This document shows positions 1-6,343 of a stretch of 11,200 bases of DNA, in pieces. Source of the DNA: CAXXOK01 sp036759125 (GTDB lineage Bacteria > Bacillota > Clostridia > Christensenellales > Aristaeellaceae); contig DAIOVG010000085.1 in assembly GCA_036759125.1 (NCBI GenBank), positions 1-11,200 of the forward strand, written 5' to 3'. Both the position numbers and the translations under genes were made by a program. The stretch's first letter is position 1. The number at the start of each line of letters is the position of its first letter. The notes beneath the pieces were generated by a model. That model worked only from the letters and a program-made list of their open reading frames with translations, was not told the DNA's origin and did no database searches.

Positions 1-547
1 AAATCAGCCGCTCATCGGTATCGCGGAACGCCTCGGCCAGCTGCGACCAGATGGCCGTCAGATAGGCTTTGGAGCTCTCCAGATGCGCTTCATCGGGATA
101 GACAAACGCAGGATCAATATCGTGGTGCGTATTGACGATCACAAAAAGCCCCGCGTCCAGCGCATAACCGATCACTTCCCGCACACGGGCAAGCCAATCG
201 GCATCGATCACAAAATCCGCATCCACATGGTTGTGCCAGGACACGGGTATACGAACCGAGGCAAACCCAGCGCTTTTCAGGGTTTCAAACAGCTGCGGGG
301 TTGTTTTCACGCCCGCCCAGGCAGTTTCATATTGGAGCTTATCCGCTATCCAGTTCGCATCCACGGCATCGAACGTGTTGCCAAGGTTCCAACCGGCTTT
401 CAGCGCGCGGGTAAACCGCAGCGCCTCGGAATCGGGAATCGCAGATTGCTCGATATGGATATCCGCCACCGAAAACTCCTCCCCGGCCGCCGCACAAAAA
501 AGCAGGACAGCCGCACAAATGATGCTTAAACAGCTTTTCAAACGCAT
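1..547 (-). CDS. Secreted GH5-family glycoside hydrolase (cellulase-like), 3' end outside window
   Basis: The N-terminal 182 codons are present; the gene leaves the window at base 1. The ATG at 547-545 follows an AGGAGG site (plus-strand 555-560) at 7-nt spacing. Residues 1-21 form a signal peptide: basic RLK, a hydrophobic stretch, then an AAA cleavage region, so the product should be exported. GH5 (clan A TIM barrel) landmarks are clear: WNLGNTFDA at about 53-61, VRIPVSWHNH at 98-107 and VIVNTHHD at 136-143, which matches the conserved HH region of endoglucanases. The acid/base NEP glutamate and the nucleophile glutamate lie beyond the edge, so catalysis cannot be confirmed. Endo-beta-1,4-glucanase is the most likely activity; a mannanase or xyloglucanase is possible. 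The start lies 13 nt after the upstream acetyltransferase stop, and the ribosome site touches that stop, so the two are probably cotranscribed. Confidence 0.87.
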   Translation of the reverse strand, partial: MRLKSCLSIICAAVLLFCAAAGEEFSVADIHIEQSAIPDSEALRFTRALKAGWNLGNTFDAVDANWIADKLQYETAWAGVKTTPQLFETLKSAGFASVRIPVSWHNHVDADFVIDADWLARVREVIGYALDAGLFVIVNTHHDIDPAFVYPDEAHLESSKAYLTAIWSQLAEAFRDTDERLI

Positions 548-559
548 CTTGATGCCTCC

Positions 560-1087
560 TCACTCGGCGCTTGGCCGCACAGAAGCGATGTTCTTTTCCA
601 TCGGGTAGAACAGCCCCTTGCGCCACACCGCCTCGCCAACCACACGGTAGCCCAGCTTCTCATACAGTCTGAGGGAGTGCGGGTTTTGGGAAAACGCATC
701 CAGCCGCACGCTTTGCATGCCGCTATTGATGAGCATTTCCTCGGCCAGCCGCATCATTTGCCCGCCGATGCCCTGCCCCTGCATGTCCGCGGCTACGCAC
801 AGGCGATGCACCACCCGGTAATCAGGCCCCGTATAGCTCCAGTCGGCGGTTTGATAAGCGGGATCGCTTTCCCTGTTCAACGTAATGATTCCGGCAATCT
901 TCCCGCCTGTGCGGGCCATGTATAGCTCCCCGTTTTGCAGGTCCTTTTCCACGTTTGCCTTGTTTGGGTAGACTTCATCCCACTGCGCAATGCCGGACTG
1001 GTTCAGGTGCGCCACCACGCCGTACAGCAGCGCGGAGATTGCATCCAGATCATCCGCAGACGCCTTTTCCAAAGCGGTTATGGTCAT
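560..1087 (-). CDS. GNAT-family N-acetyltransferase
   Basis: This 175-residue protein has the usual single-domain GNAT length. Motif A is visible as RLCVAADMQGQGIGGQMM (about 95-112), where the Q/R-x-x-G-x-G loop binds the pyrophosphate of acetyl-CoA. Motif B is NPHSLRLYEKLGYRVVG (about 135-151), the common C-terminal GNAT signature. It should transfer an acetyl group from acetyl-CoA to an amine; the substrate cannot be told from the sequence. The ATG at 1087-1085 has GGGAGGA upstream at about 9-nt spacing. It is the first gene of a probable two-gene unit with the GH5 hydrolase, whose ribosome site overlaps its TGA. It is divergent from the YitT-family gene. No biological link between an acetyltransferase and a secreted cellulase is evident. 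Confidence 0.9.
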   Translation of the reverse strand: MTITALEKASADDLDAISALLYGVVAHLNQSGIAQWDEVYPNKANVEKDLQNGELYMARTGGKIAGIITLNRESDPAYQTADWSYTGPDYRVVHRLCVAADMQGQGIGGQMMRLAEEMLINSGMQSVRLDAFSQNPHSLRLYEKLGYRVVGEAVWRKGLFYPMEKNIASVRPSAE

Positions 1088-1125
1088 GGAGTATGTCCTC
1101 CCTGTTTCTGCCTTTTGTTTTTACC

Positions 1126-1154
1126 ATACTACCAGAGGCGGTACGGCAAGTAAA
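1126..1154 (-). promoter_or_regulatory. Possible promoter for the acetyltransferase/GH5 unit
   Basis: Read on the minus strand, TTTACT (1154-1149) and TAGTAT (1131-1126) are separated by 17 nt. Each matches the sigma-A consensus at 4 of 6 positions. This is weak and rests mainly on its position upstream of the acetyltransferase. Confidence 0.33.
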
Positions 1155-1169
1155 GCAGCAAACATCAGC

Positions 1170-1198
1170 TTTACACGCCGCAACCGCCATGCTACACT
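1170..1198 (+). promoter_or_regulatory. Sigma-A-type promoter of the YitT-family gene
   Basis: TTTACA (1170-1175, 5 of 6 to consensus), a 17-nt spacer and TACACT (1193-1198, 4 of 6). The -10 is preceded by TGC, giving an extended -10. Transcription would start near 1205, leaving a leader of about 25 nt before the ATG at 1231. Confidence 0.6.
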
Positions 1199-1230
1199 GC
1201 ATATGCAAACCGTGAATGAGGAGCGTTTGA

Positions 1231-2097
1231 ATGAAGAGCAGATTAACCATCCGGCGTCACGAGCGGATCTTTGCCTATGTGCAGATTCTTGTGGGCTGCG
1301 CCATCAGCGCGCTATCGTTTCCCATGTTTTTGGTGCAGTATGATATCGCTCCCGGCGGCGTTACGGGTATTGCGACCGTTTTGCACTATCTGTTTTCGTT
1401 TCCCATCGGCCTAACCTCGCTGGCATTAAACGTGCCCTTGTTCATCATGGGGTATCGGCTGCTGGGGCGTATCTTTGCGTTCCGCACACTGATCGCGACC
1501 ATCGTGTTTTCGCTGTTTATCGACTGGCTCCCGGTGATGCCGTTTCCTGCCGATATGCTGCTGAGCGCTGTATTCGGCGGCGTGCTGCTGGGGCTTGGGC
1601 TTGGGCTGATTCTGCGCGGCGGCGCGACCACCGGCGGGAGCGACCTGACCGCCAAGATGATTCACGCGCGTTTTCAGCATATCTCAGTCGGCATGATCCT
1701 CTTCGCCATCGATTTCTGCGTGGTGATCTCCGCCGCGTTCCTGATTACGCCCAAAGCCGCGTTGTACGCGCTGATTACCATTTTTATCTCGTCACGGGTG
1801 ATCGATATGGTGGTGCAGGGCTTTGAACGCCATAAAGCCTGCTACATCATTACGCAATACCATGAAACCATCAAGCAGAAGCTGATGGACAGCCTGCAGC
1901 GCGGCATCACGGTTTTCTATGCCAAGGGCGGATTCAGCGACGCCGACCACCCCGTTCTGCTGTGCATTATCTCCGCACAGGAGCTTGCGAAGCTGAAACT
2001 GATCGTGCGTATGGAGGATGAAAAGGCCTTTGTGTTCATTACCGCCGCGCATGAAGTGCTTGGGGAAGGCTTTGACCGCCTGGATGAAAGCAAATAA
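1231..2097 (+). CDS. YitT-family integral membrane protein (DUF161 + DUF2179)
   Basis: At 288 residues this is the usual length of the YitT/YpjC/YqfU family. The N-terminal two-thirds hold about five hydrophobic segments (roughly 15-35, 45-72, 85-103, 107-128 and 152-172, then 175-195). Family landmarks are PGGVTGIA (41-48) and RGGATTGGSD (129-138). After residue 200 comes a soluble DUF2179 domain, with the marker RGITVFYAKGGFSDADHPVL (224-243), resembling a small ligand-binding module. Family members are widespread in Bacillota and their substrate is not established; an uptake or efflux role is only suspected. The ATG is preceded by GAGGAG at about 7-nt spacing. The gene is monocistronic with its own promoter and converges on the DNA glycosylase gene with only 3 nt between the stops. 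Confidence 0.92.
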   Translation: MKSRLTIRRHERIFAYVQILVGCAISALSFPMFLVQYDIAPGGVTGIATVLHYLFSFPIGLTSLALNVPLFIMGYRLLGRIFAFRTLIATIVFSLFIDWLPVMPFPADMLLSAVFGGVLLGLGLGLILRGGATTGGSDLTAKMIHARFQHISVGMILFAIDFCVVISAAFLITPKAALYALITIFISSRVIDMVVQGFERHKACYIITQYHETIKQKLMDSLQRGITVFYAKGGFSDADHPVLLCIISAQELAKLKLIVRMEDEKAFVFITAAHEVLGEGFDRLDESK

Positions 2098-2100
2098 ACC

Positions 2101-3297
2101 TTACCGGTTGTCCTCAATGAGCCCGCATTCGTTGAACCTTGCGAACCGCTTGATTCGCTGGTCCACGGCGCGGGCCAGTTTTTTGGTTTGCCGGACCCCG
2201 TCCTCGTACCAGAAGTTCTTCACACGCAGCGTGTCCGCTTTTGTGTCCGCAACGGCCTCGATGCGCCCGATGAAGCGGTCGCCGTACAACACCGGTAATA
2301 CGTAATAGCCATACCTCCGCTTGGCGGCGGGAACATAGATTTCCCAGGAATAATCAAACCCAAACAGCGCGCGGATGAGCTTGCGGTCCCACATCATGCA
2401 GTCCAGCGCCGCCAGAAATTCGCAGCGGGGCGTAAAGCTTTCGCCGGATTGTACTCTATCGATCAACGGCGCATCCTCAGCACGGATATACAGAGATTCT
2501 TTGATGCCCTCCACTTGCAGCGGCAGGATTCTGTTTTCGGCAAGCAGCTCGGCAAAGACGCGTTCCCGTTCCGGGCCCTTCATGCCCCAAATCCCCAGGT
2601 AGGCATCGGAGTTTTTATTCCACAGCATGCCCACCGCGCCGATGCGGCGCAGCACACGCCATTTACGGTGCTCGTGCTCATCGGGCAGCGGATCGGGCGC
2701 GCCGATCAGCGCGGGCGGGAGATGCTTGTCCGCCAGGTCGTAGTATTTGCGCGTACCCTTCTTGTGGTGGATCACCAGCTCGCCTGTCGCGTAGAGGTGT
2801 TCCAGCACCGCACGGGCGGCGTTGGTCTCCCCCTCCCAGCTGCCGCTCCAGTGGATATGGGAATGCCAGTGAATGCTGCCGTCGATGGGCAACCCATCGC
2901 TGGTCACTGCGCCGTGCTTGCGGATATAGTCTTTCGCCTCAGCTTCCAGCTGGGCAAGCCCGTTAAACTTCTCACCGCCGCGGATGGATACGTCGCGGAA
3001 ACGCTGAAAGTACGGCCAGTTCTCAATCGGCAGGATGGACAGGTTCTTGTCCGGATAATCAAACAGCGCGCGATCCTTATACAAAAGATCGTGCAGCATC
3101 TTCTTTTTGAAATTCTTCACGCGCGACTGCAGCGTAAGCTCGGCGTTCTTGCCGCAGGCGTCCACAGGATCAAACTGAATGCAGCCTGCCTGCCGCACGT
3201 AATCCAGCGCGCCCTGCTTTTCCACAAAGGTATACTCGCCAATCAAACCCTGCTTTAGGAGCAGGTACTGCCTTGCTTGCTGGTTCGTTAACTTCAT
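2101..3297 (-). CDS. AlkX/YcaQ-type winged-helix DNA glycosylase (HTH_42 family)
   Basis: This 398-residue protein matches the HTH_42/YcaQ family, in which tandem winged-helix domains form the whole glycosylase fold. The segment GCIQFDPVDACGKNAEL (about 38-54), followed by TLQSRV, carries the diagnostic catalytic-loop motif as QFD (Q41-x-D43). Established work on this family separates AlkZ (QxQ) from AlkX/YcaQ (QxD); this protein is therefore the QxD type, linked to unhooking of DNA crosslinks and removal of bulky alkyl adducts. Further family-like stretches are DKNLSILPIENWPYF (about 83-97) and, near the C terminus, LYGDRFIGRIEAVAD. It is cytosolic with no signal sequence. The ATG at 3297-3295 has AAGGA upstream at about 11-nt spacing. 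It lies 104 nt after the PFL-family stop and probably has its own promoter. Confidence 0.88.
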   Translation of the reverse strand: MKLTNQQARQYLLLKQGLIGEYTFVEKQGALDYVRQAGCIQFDPVDACGKNAELTLQSRVKNFKKKMLHDLLYKDRALFDYPDKNLSILPIENWPYFQRFRDVSIRGGEKFNGLAQLEAEAKDYIRKHGAVTSDGLPIDGSIHWHSHIHWSGSWEGETNAARAVLEHLYATGELVIHHKKGTRKYYDLADKHLPPALIGAPDPLPDEHEHRKWRVLRRIGAVGMLWNKNSDAYLGIWGMKGPERERVFAELLAENRILPLQVEGIKESLYIRAEDAPLIDRVQSGESFTPRCEFLAALDCMMWDRKLIRALFGFDYSWEIYVPAAKRRYGYYVLPVLYGDRFIGRIEAVADTKADTLRVKNFWYEDGVRQTKKLARAVDQRIKRFARFNECGLIEDNR

Positions 3298-3332
3298 GAA
3301 CGCATAATCCTTTTTAACCGTCTAAGTCCATC

Positions 3333-3360
3333 GATATACTCTATTGGTCAATGGTGGCAA
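3333..3360 (-). promoter_or_regulatory. Possible promoter of the AlkX-type gene
   Basis: Minus-strand TTGCCA (3360-3355, 5 of 6 to consensus), a 16-nt spacer and TATATC (3338-3333, 4 of 6) lie about 35 nt before the ATG at 3297. The spacing and position are reasonable. Confidence 0.42.
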
Positions 3361-3401
3361 AAGAACGCACCTGGTGGCGAATTTTTCCAGCATTGGCCGA
3401 A

Positions 3402-4778
3402 TTAGTTCTTCAACGCCTGTATCGGCGCGGGGATGCGGCCGCCGCGTTTGATGAATGCGGCGGGGCTGACCTTGTTGATCGGCATGACCGGGCCCTCGCC
3501 AAGCAAGCCCCCAAACGACAGGTGGTCGCCCGCCTGTTTGCCGATGGCCGGGATGACGCGCACGGCGGTGGTCTTGGTGTTGATCATGCCGATGGCCGCC
3601 TCGTCGGCGATCATGGCGGAGAGCACCTCGGCAGGGGTATCGCCGGGAACGATAATCATGTCCAGCCCCACGCTGCATACAGCGGTCATGGCCTCAAGCT
3701 TTTCCAGAGTCAGGATACCCTTCTCCGCCGCCGCGATCATGCCCGCGTCCTCGCTGACGGGGATAAACGCGCCCGATAGGCCGCCCACCGATCCGCTGGC
3801 CATGACGCCGCCCTTCTTCACCGCGTCGTTGAGCAGCGCCAGCGCGGCGGTTGTCCCGTAAGCGCCGACGGTTTCCAGCCCCATGGCTTCAAGCACATCG
3901 GCAATGCTATCGCCAACGGCAGGCGTGGGCGCAAGCGACAGGTCCACAATGCCGAACGGCACGCCCAGCGCCTTGCCCGCGACCTCGCCAACAAGCTGCC
4001 CCATGCGCGTGATTTTAAACGCCGTCCGCTTGACAATCTCGGCAACGCCGCTCAAATCCAGCCCCCTGGCATCGTTTTGCAAGGCGCTGCGTACCGCGCC
4101 CGGGCCGGAAACGCCGATGTTGATGACCACATCCGGCTCGCCGATGCCGTGGAACGCGCCCGCCATAAAGGGGTTGTCCTCCGGCGCGTTGCAAAACACC
4201 ACCAGCTTTGCCGCGCCGATGCAGCTGCGGTCGGCTGTGCGCCTGGCGGCATCCAGAATGATGTCGCCCATCATGGCAACGGCATCCATATTGATGCCGG
4301 ACTTCGTGGTGCCGATATTCACGCTTGAACAGACCTTTTCCGTCTCGCTCAAAGCCTGCGGGATGGATTTCAAAAGCCGCACGTCGCCCGACGCAAACCC
4401 TTTGTGAACCAGCGCGGAATACCCGCCGATAAAGTTGATGCCCACCGTATTCGCCGCCCGTTCCAGCGCCTTGGCGTAGTTTACAGGGTCAGCGTCCGGC
4501 GCACAGCCAAGCAGCATGGCAACCGGTGTCACCGACACGCGCTTGTTCACGATGGGGATGCCGTACTCCGTGGAAATACGGTTGCAGACCGGCACCAGGT
4601 TCTCGGCGTGGCGCACGATTTTCTCGTAAATCTTCGCGCAGGCCTTGTCCGCGTCTGTATCGATGCAATCCAGCAGGCTGATTCCCATGGTAACCGTACG
4701 CACATCCAGATTCTCATCATGGATCATGCGCAGGGTCTCCAGGATTTCCTCGGCGTTAATATTGGTAAATCGTCTCAT
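3402..4778 (-). CDS. PFL-family protein (DUF711 / UPF0210), function unknown
   Basis: The 458-residue length and overall sequence fit the UPF0210/DUF711 family of Bacillota, Actinobacteria and archaea. It starts with a region typical of the family, MRRFTNINAEEILETLRMI, then NLDVRTVTMGISLLDC. The centre is rich in glycine/alanine loops, for example NIGVSGPGAVRSAL and APTPAVGDSIADVLEAMGLE. These proteins have been compared in fold with pyruvate-formate-lyase-like enzymes, but I see no glycyl-radical motif (RVxGY) and would not call it a PFL. The reaction is unknown. The ATG at 4778-4776 has AAGGA about 10 nt upstream. It lies 14 nt after the ACT-domain gene, the same order found in other genomes, so the ACT protein is a likely ligand-sensing partner. 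A + strand shadow frame is open over part of it but lacks family features. Confidence 0.9.
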   Translation of the reverse strand: MRRFTNINAEEILETLRMIHDENLDVRTVTMGISLLDCIDTDADKACAKIYEKIVRHAENLVPVCNRISTEYGIPIVNKRVSVTPVAMLLGCAPDADPVNYAKALERAANTVGINFIGGYSALVHKGFASGDVRLLKSIPQALSETEKVCSSVNIGTTKSGINMDAVAMMGDIILDAARRTADRSCIGAAKLVVFCNAPEDNPFMAGAFHGIGEPDVVINIGVSGPGAVRSALQNDARGLDLSGVAEIVKRTAFKITRMGQLVGEVAGKALGVPFGIVDLSLAPTPAVGDSIADVLEAMGLETVGAYGTTAALALLNDAVKKGGVMASGSVGGLSGAFIPVSEDAGMIAAAEKGILTLEKLEAMTAVCSVGLDMIIVPGDTPAEVLSAMIADEAAIGMINTKTTAVRVIPAIGKQAGDHLSFGGLLGEGPVMPINKVSPAAFIKRGGRIPAPIQALKN

Positions 4779-4792
4779 ATCCGCTTATTCCT

Positions 4793-5059
4793 TTAGATTT
4801 TATGGGTCACGTCGTAGATTTCCTGCCGCGTGACGCTCACATTGACCCCCAGCGCCGTGCCCGCCTCCGTAAGCTTTCCGGACAGGGCGTCAATGGTGAT
4901 TTCATCGGGCAGCGTCACCAGCATGATCATGGCAAACGTACCCCGCAGGATGGTCTGCGTGACCTCTTCAATATTCACATGGTTGTCCGCGCAAATGGTG
5001 GAAACGCGCGCCAGAATACCAACCTTATCGGCTCCGATAACCGTGATCACAGCATTCAT
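4793..5059 (-). CDS. ACT-domain protein (UPF0237 family)
   Basis: This is a single ACT domain of 88 residues with the beta-alpha-beta-beta-alpha-beta pattern. AVITVIGADKVGILARVSTI (3-22) is the first strand-loop-helix with the G-x-D-x-x-G-I-x-A ligand loop. NHVNIEEVTQTIL (26-38) is the second strand and FAMIMLVTL (42-50) the third. ACT domains bind amino acids or similar small molecules and usually regulate a partner. UPF0237 proteins are commonly coded next to UPF0210 proteins, as here, suggesting an allosteric subunit or sensor for the neighbour. I chose the ATG at 5059-5057, with AAGGAG 11 nt upstream; a TTG three codons earlier lies only 2 nt from that site, too close. It is the first gene of the operon, cytosolic, with no catalytic residues visible. 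Confidence 0.9.
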   Translation of the reverse strand: MNAVITVIGADKVGILARVSTICADNHVNIEEVTQTILRGTFAMIMLVTLPDEITIDALSGKLTEAGTALGVNVSVTRQEIYDVTHKI

Positions 5060-5093
5060 TGTACCCAAATCTCCTTTTGGTTCATTCTCGGAA

Positions 5094-5123
5094 ATTATAG
5101 CACAGCCGAGACATAAATGTATA
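5094..5123 (-). promoter_or_regulatory. Promoter of the ACT/PFL-family operon
   Basis: Minus-strand TATAAT (5099-5094) matches the -10 consensus perfectly and is preceded by TGC, an extended -10. An 18-nt spacer separates it from TATACA (5123-5118, 4 of 6 for -35). The transcription start would be near 5087, giving a leader of about 28 nt. Confidence 0.7.
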
Positions 5124-5211
5124 CAAACCCCTTGCGTTTCAAAGACTTTCGATGATCAGGTTTTTGGATTCGTACTGGGTTTGCGAAATTTTTCTATAAA
5201 TTTGTGATTTA

Positions 5212-5271
5212 GTTATTGACATATGCCATTAATGGTGTATACTGAGCTTGTAAATGGCATATGTCAATAAC
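5212..5271. repeat. Perfect 19-bp inverted repeat flanking a promoter; probable paired operator
   Basis: The left arm GTTATTGACATATGCCATT (5212-5230) and right arm AATGGCATATGTCAATAAC (5253-5271) are exact reverse complements, separated by 22 nt. Each arm is itself nearly palindromic around CATATG (TGRCATATGYCA form), so each could bind one dimer. The two CATATG centres are 38 bp apart. The left arm contains the -35 of the cluster promoter and the right arm falls just after the predicted start. Only one arm would be transcribed, which argues for a DNA operator rather than an RNA hairpin. The binding protein is not shown; the DUF134 protein two genes downstream is the best candidate. Confidence 0.78.
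5216..5243 (+). promoter_or_regulatory. Main promoter of the iron-sulfur/MinD cluster
   Basis: TTGACA (5216-5221, perfect -35), a 16-nt spacer and TATACT (5238-5243, 5 of 6). Transcription would begin near 5250, about 40 nt before the first start codon at 5290. The -35 lies inside the left operator arm, so an occupied operator should strongly affect polymerase binding. Confidence 0.75.
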
Positions 5272-5274
5272 GCA

Positions 5275-5281
5275 AAGGAGG
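5275..5281 (+). promoter_or_regulatory. Ribosome binding site fixing the DUF5320-like start
   Basis: AAGGAGG lies 8 nt before the ATG at 5290. An in-frame ATG at 5254 sits inside the operator arm without a ribosome site, so 5290 is the start. Confidence 0.85.
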
Positions 5282-5289
5282 TGTTGTAT

Positions 5290-5559
5290 ATGCCGAATAT
5301 GGATGGAACTGGCCCCCGCCTTGAAGGCCGCCGCATGCACGGCGGTATGGGCTACGGGCATCATCAGGGTCAGGGAAGCCACTGCGGCCACAGGCGCGGC
5401 CATGGATTCCCAGCCGGCCACCCGCTGCACGACGGCTGCCGCTGCGGCCTGGGGCCCTGCGCTCAGGTTGCGCAGGATAATAAGGCTGTGTTGGAAGCGC
5501 ACAAAGAAGCGCTGCAGCGCAGCTTGGACAATGTTGAGAAGCGCCTGGAAAAACTGTAA
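5290..5559 (+). CDS. Small His/Gly/Cys-rich DUF5320-like protein
   Basis: This 89-residue protein begins MPNMDGTGP, the typical DUF5320 opening. The first 60 residues are a low-complexity glycine/histidine/arginine region with cysteines at 32, 50, 52 and 57 and many histidines, for example GHHQGQGSHCGHRRGHG (23-39). The last 30 residues form an amphipathic, probably coiled-coil helix (LEAHKEALQRSLDNVEKRLEKL region, about 68-89). There is no signal peptide or membrane segment. DUF5320 proteins are often found beside NifX-type and MinD-type iron-sulfur genes in anaerobes, but no function has been shown. The His/Cys content suggests metal binding, as an inference. It is the first gene behind the operator-flanked promoter. 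A hairpin separates it from the DUF134 gene, so it may be expressed at a different level from the rest. Confidence 0.8.
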   Translation: MPNMDGTGPRLEGRRMHGGMGYGHHQGQGSHCGHRRGHGFPAGHPLHDGCRCGLGPCAQVAQDNKAVLEAHKEALQRSLDNVEKRLEKL

Positions 5560-5563
5560 ACCG

Positions 5564-5593
5564 ACGATGGCCGAAGGACGCTTCGGCTATCGT
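5564..5593 (+). promoter_or_regulatory. Intercistronic hairpin between DUF5320-like and DUF134 genes
   Basis: ACGATGGCCGAAG (5564-5576) pairs with CTTCGGCTATCGT (5581-5593) through 13 base pairs, one of them G-U, closing a GACG tetraloop. No U-run follows; instead comes the ribosome site of DUF134 within 10 nt. It is therefore not a classic terminator and more likely an mRNA stability, processing or translation-control element. Confidence 0.6.
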
Positions 5594-5609
5594 AGTTAAG
5601 GAGGTACCC

Positions 5610-5990
5610 ATGCCACGCCCCAGAAAACGAAGAAACATATGTTGCCTCCCCGATATCAGCGAGTTTATGCCGGTGGGCATGCATGGCCGCCAGCATGATA
5701 TTGTTATTCTGGCAATCGACGAATATGAAGCGATACGCCTGATTGATTACGAGGGACTCTCCCAGGAAGAATGCAGCGACAATATGAATATCGCGCGCAC
5801 CACCGCCCAGCAAATCTACGCAAACGCCCGCAAAAAAATCGCCCGCGCATTGGTGGAGGGCCTGCCTATCCGCATCCAGGGCGGCGATTACCGCATCTGC
5901 AACGGTGAAAGCGACTTTTGCGGTCGCAACGGATGCATGCGGCACAGGGGCAAGCGCCATTGCACAATTGAACAGGAGGAAACCACTTGA
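5610..5990 (+). CDS. DUF134 (UPF0251) DNA-binding protein, probable cluster regulator
   Basis: This 126-residue protein has the DUF134 features. A basic start, MPRPRKRRNICCLPD, is followed by HDIVILAIDEYEAIRLIDYEGLS (about 29-51). A helix-turn-helix of the sigma-70 region-4 type comes next: SQEECSDNMNIARTTAQQIY (about 51-70), then ANARKKIARAL. The C-terminal third carries cysteines at 97, 104, 109 and 118, which with C11/C12 could bind a metal or Fe-S cluster and act as a sensor; this is inference. The start follows AAGGAGG at about 6 nt. Its stop overlaps the TTG start of the NifX-type gene by 4 nt, indicating translational coupling. DUF134 proteins are usually annotated as possible regulators and occur beside NifX- and Mrp-type genes. 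Control of its own operon through the 5212-5271 repeat is the simplest model. Confidence 0.88.
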   Translation: MPRPRKRRNICCLPDISEFMPVGMHGRQHDIVILAIDEYEAIRLIDYEGLSQEECSDNMNIARTTAQQIYANARKKIARALVEGLPIRIQGGDYRICNGESDFCGRNGCMRHRGKRHCTIEQEETT

Positions 5991-6343
5991 AAATCGCAAT
6001 TCCGATGGACGAAAATCAAAAGAATGTATGCGTCTCCTTTGGCAGAGCGCCATATTTTCTGTTCCATGATACCGATACGAATACAGCAGAGCTTCTCTCA
6101 AATCCGGCGGCAAGCGCAACCGGCGGCGCGGGCATCCAGGCGGCGCAGTTCGCCGTGGATAACGGCGCAAACGCGCTGATCACCGTACGCTTAGGGCAAA
6201 ACGCTGCGGATGTACTGCTTGCGGCAGACATAAAAGTGTATAAAGCAGCGCAAGGAAGCGCCGAGGAAAACCTCGCCTCGTTTTCGCAAGGCAAGCTGCA
6301 GGCGCTGGAAAGCTTTCACCCGGGCTTTCATGGAAACGTATGA
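5987..6343 (+). CDS. NifX/NifB-associated (orange-protein-type) cofactor-binding protein 1
   Basis: This 118-residue protein belongs to the dinitrogenase iron-molybdenum cofactor biosynthesis family (NifX/NafY/orange protein; RNase-H-like fold). Markers are MKIAIPMDEN (1-10), SFGRAPYFLFHDTD (17-30), GGAGIQAAQFAVDNGANALI (46-65) and LGQNAADVL (69-77). Relatives bind metal clusters, such as the Mo-Cu cluster of Desulfovibrio orange protein or FeMo-co precursors. The usual HFG entry motif reads SFG here (S18), so the common histidine is missing; the only cysteine is C15. Nitrogenase genes are not present, so a nitrogen-fixation role is unlikely from this window. The TTG start at 5987 overlaps the DUF134 TGA, with AGGAGG upstream at about 9 nt. 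Its own stop overlaps the next ATG. Confidence 0.87.
   Translation: MKIAIPMDENQKNVCVSFGRAPYFLFHDTDTNTAELLSNPAASATGGAGIQAAQFAVDNGANALITVRLGQNAADVLLAADIKVYKAAQGSAEENLASFSQGKLQALESFHPGFHGNV

Noticed and set aside
1198..1207. TGCATATGCA as another copy of the operator
   Set aside because: It shares CATATG but not the flanking TGRCATATGYCA pattern and sits by an unrelated gene; chance is sufficient.
2095..2103. Shared bidirectional terminator between the convergent YitT-family and AlkX-type genes
   Set aside because: Only 3 nt separate the stops and no stable hairpin with a T-run was seen.
2449..3258. Long plus-strand open frame (269 codons) opposite the AlkX-type gene
   Set aside because: No ribosome site and no family features; the minus strand codes a complete, recognisable protein here.
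3361..3401. Terminator after the PFL-family gene
   Set aside because: GCCACC/GGTG complementarity gives stems with too small a loop or only 4 bp, and no proper U-run follows.
5262..5267. Divergent minus-strand promoter using TTGACA of the right operator arm
   Set aside because: The nearest -10-like TATACA lies 20 nt away, which is too far.
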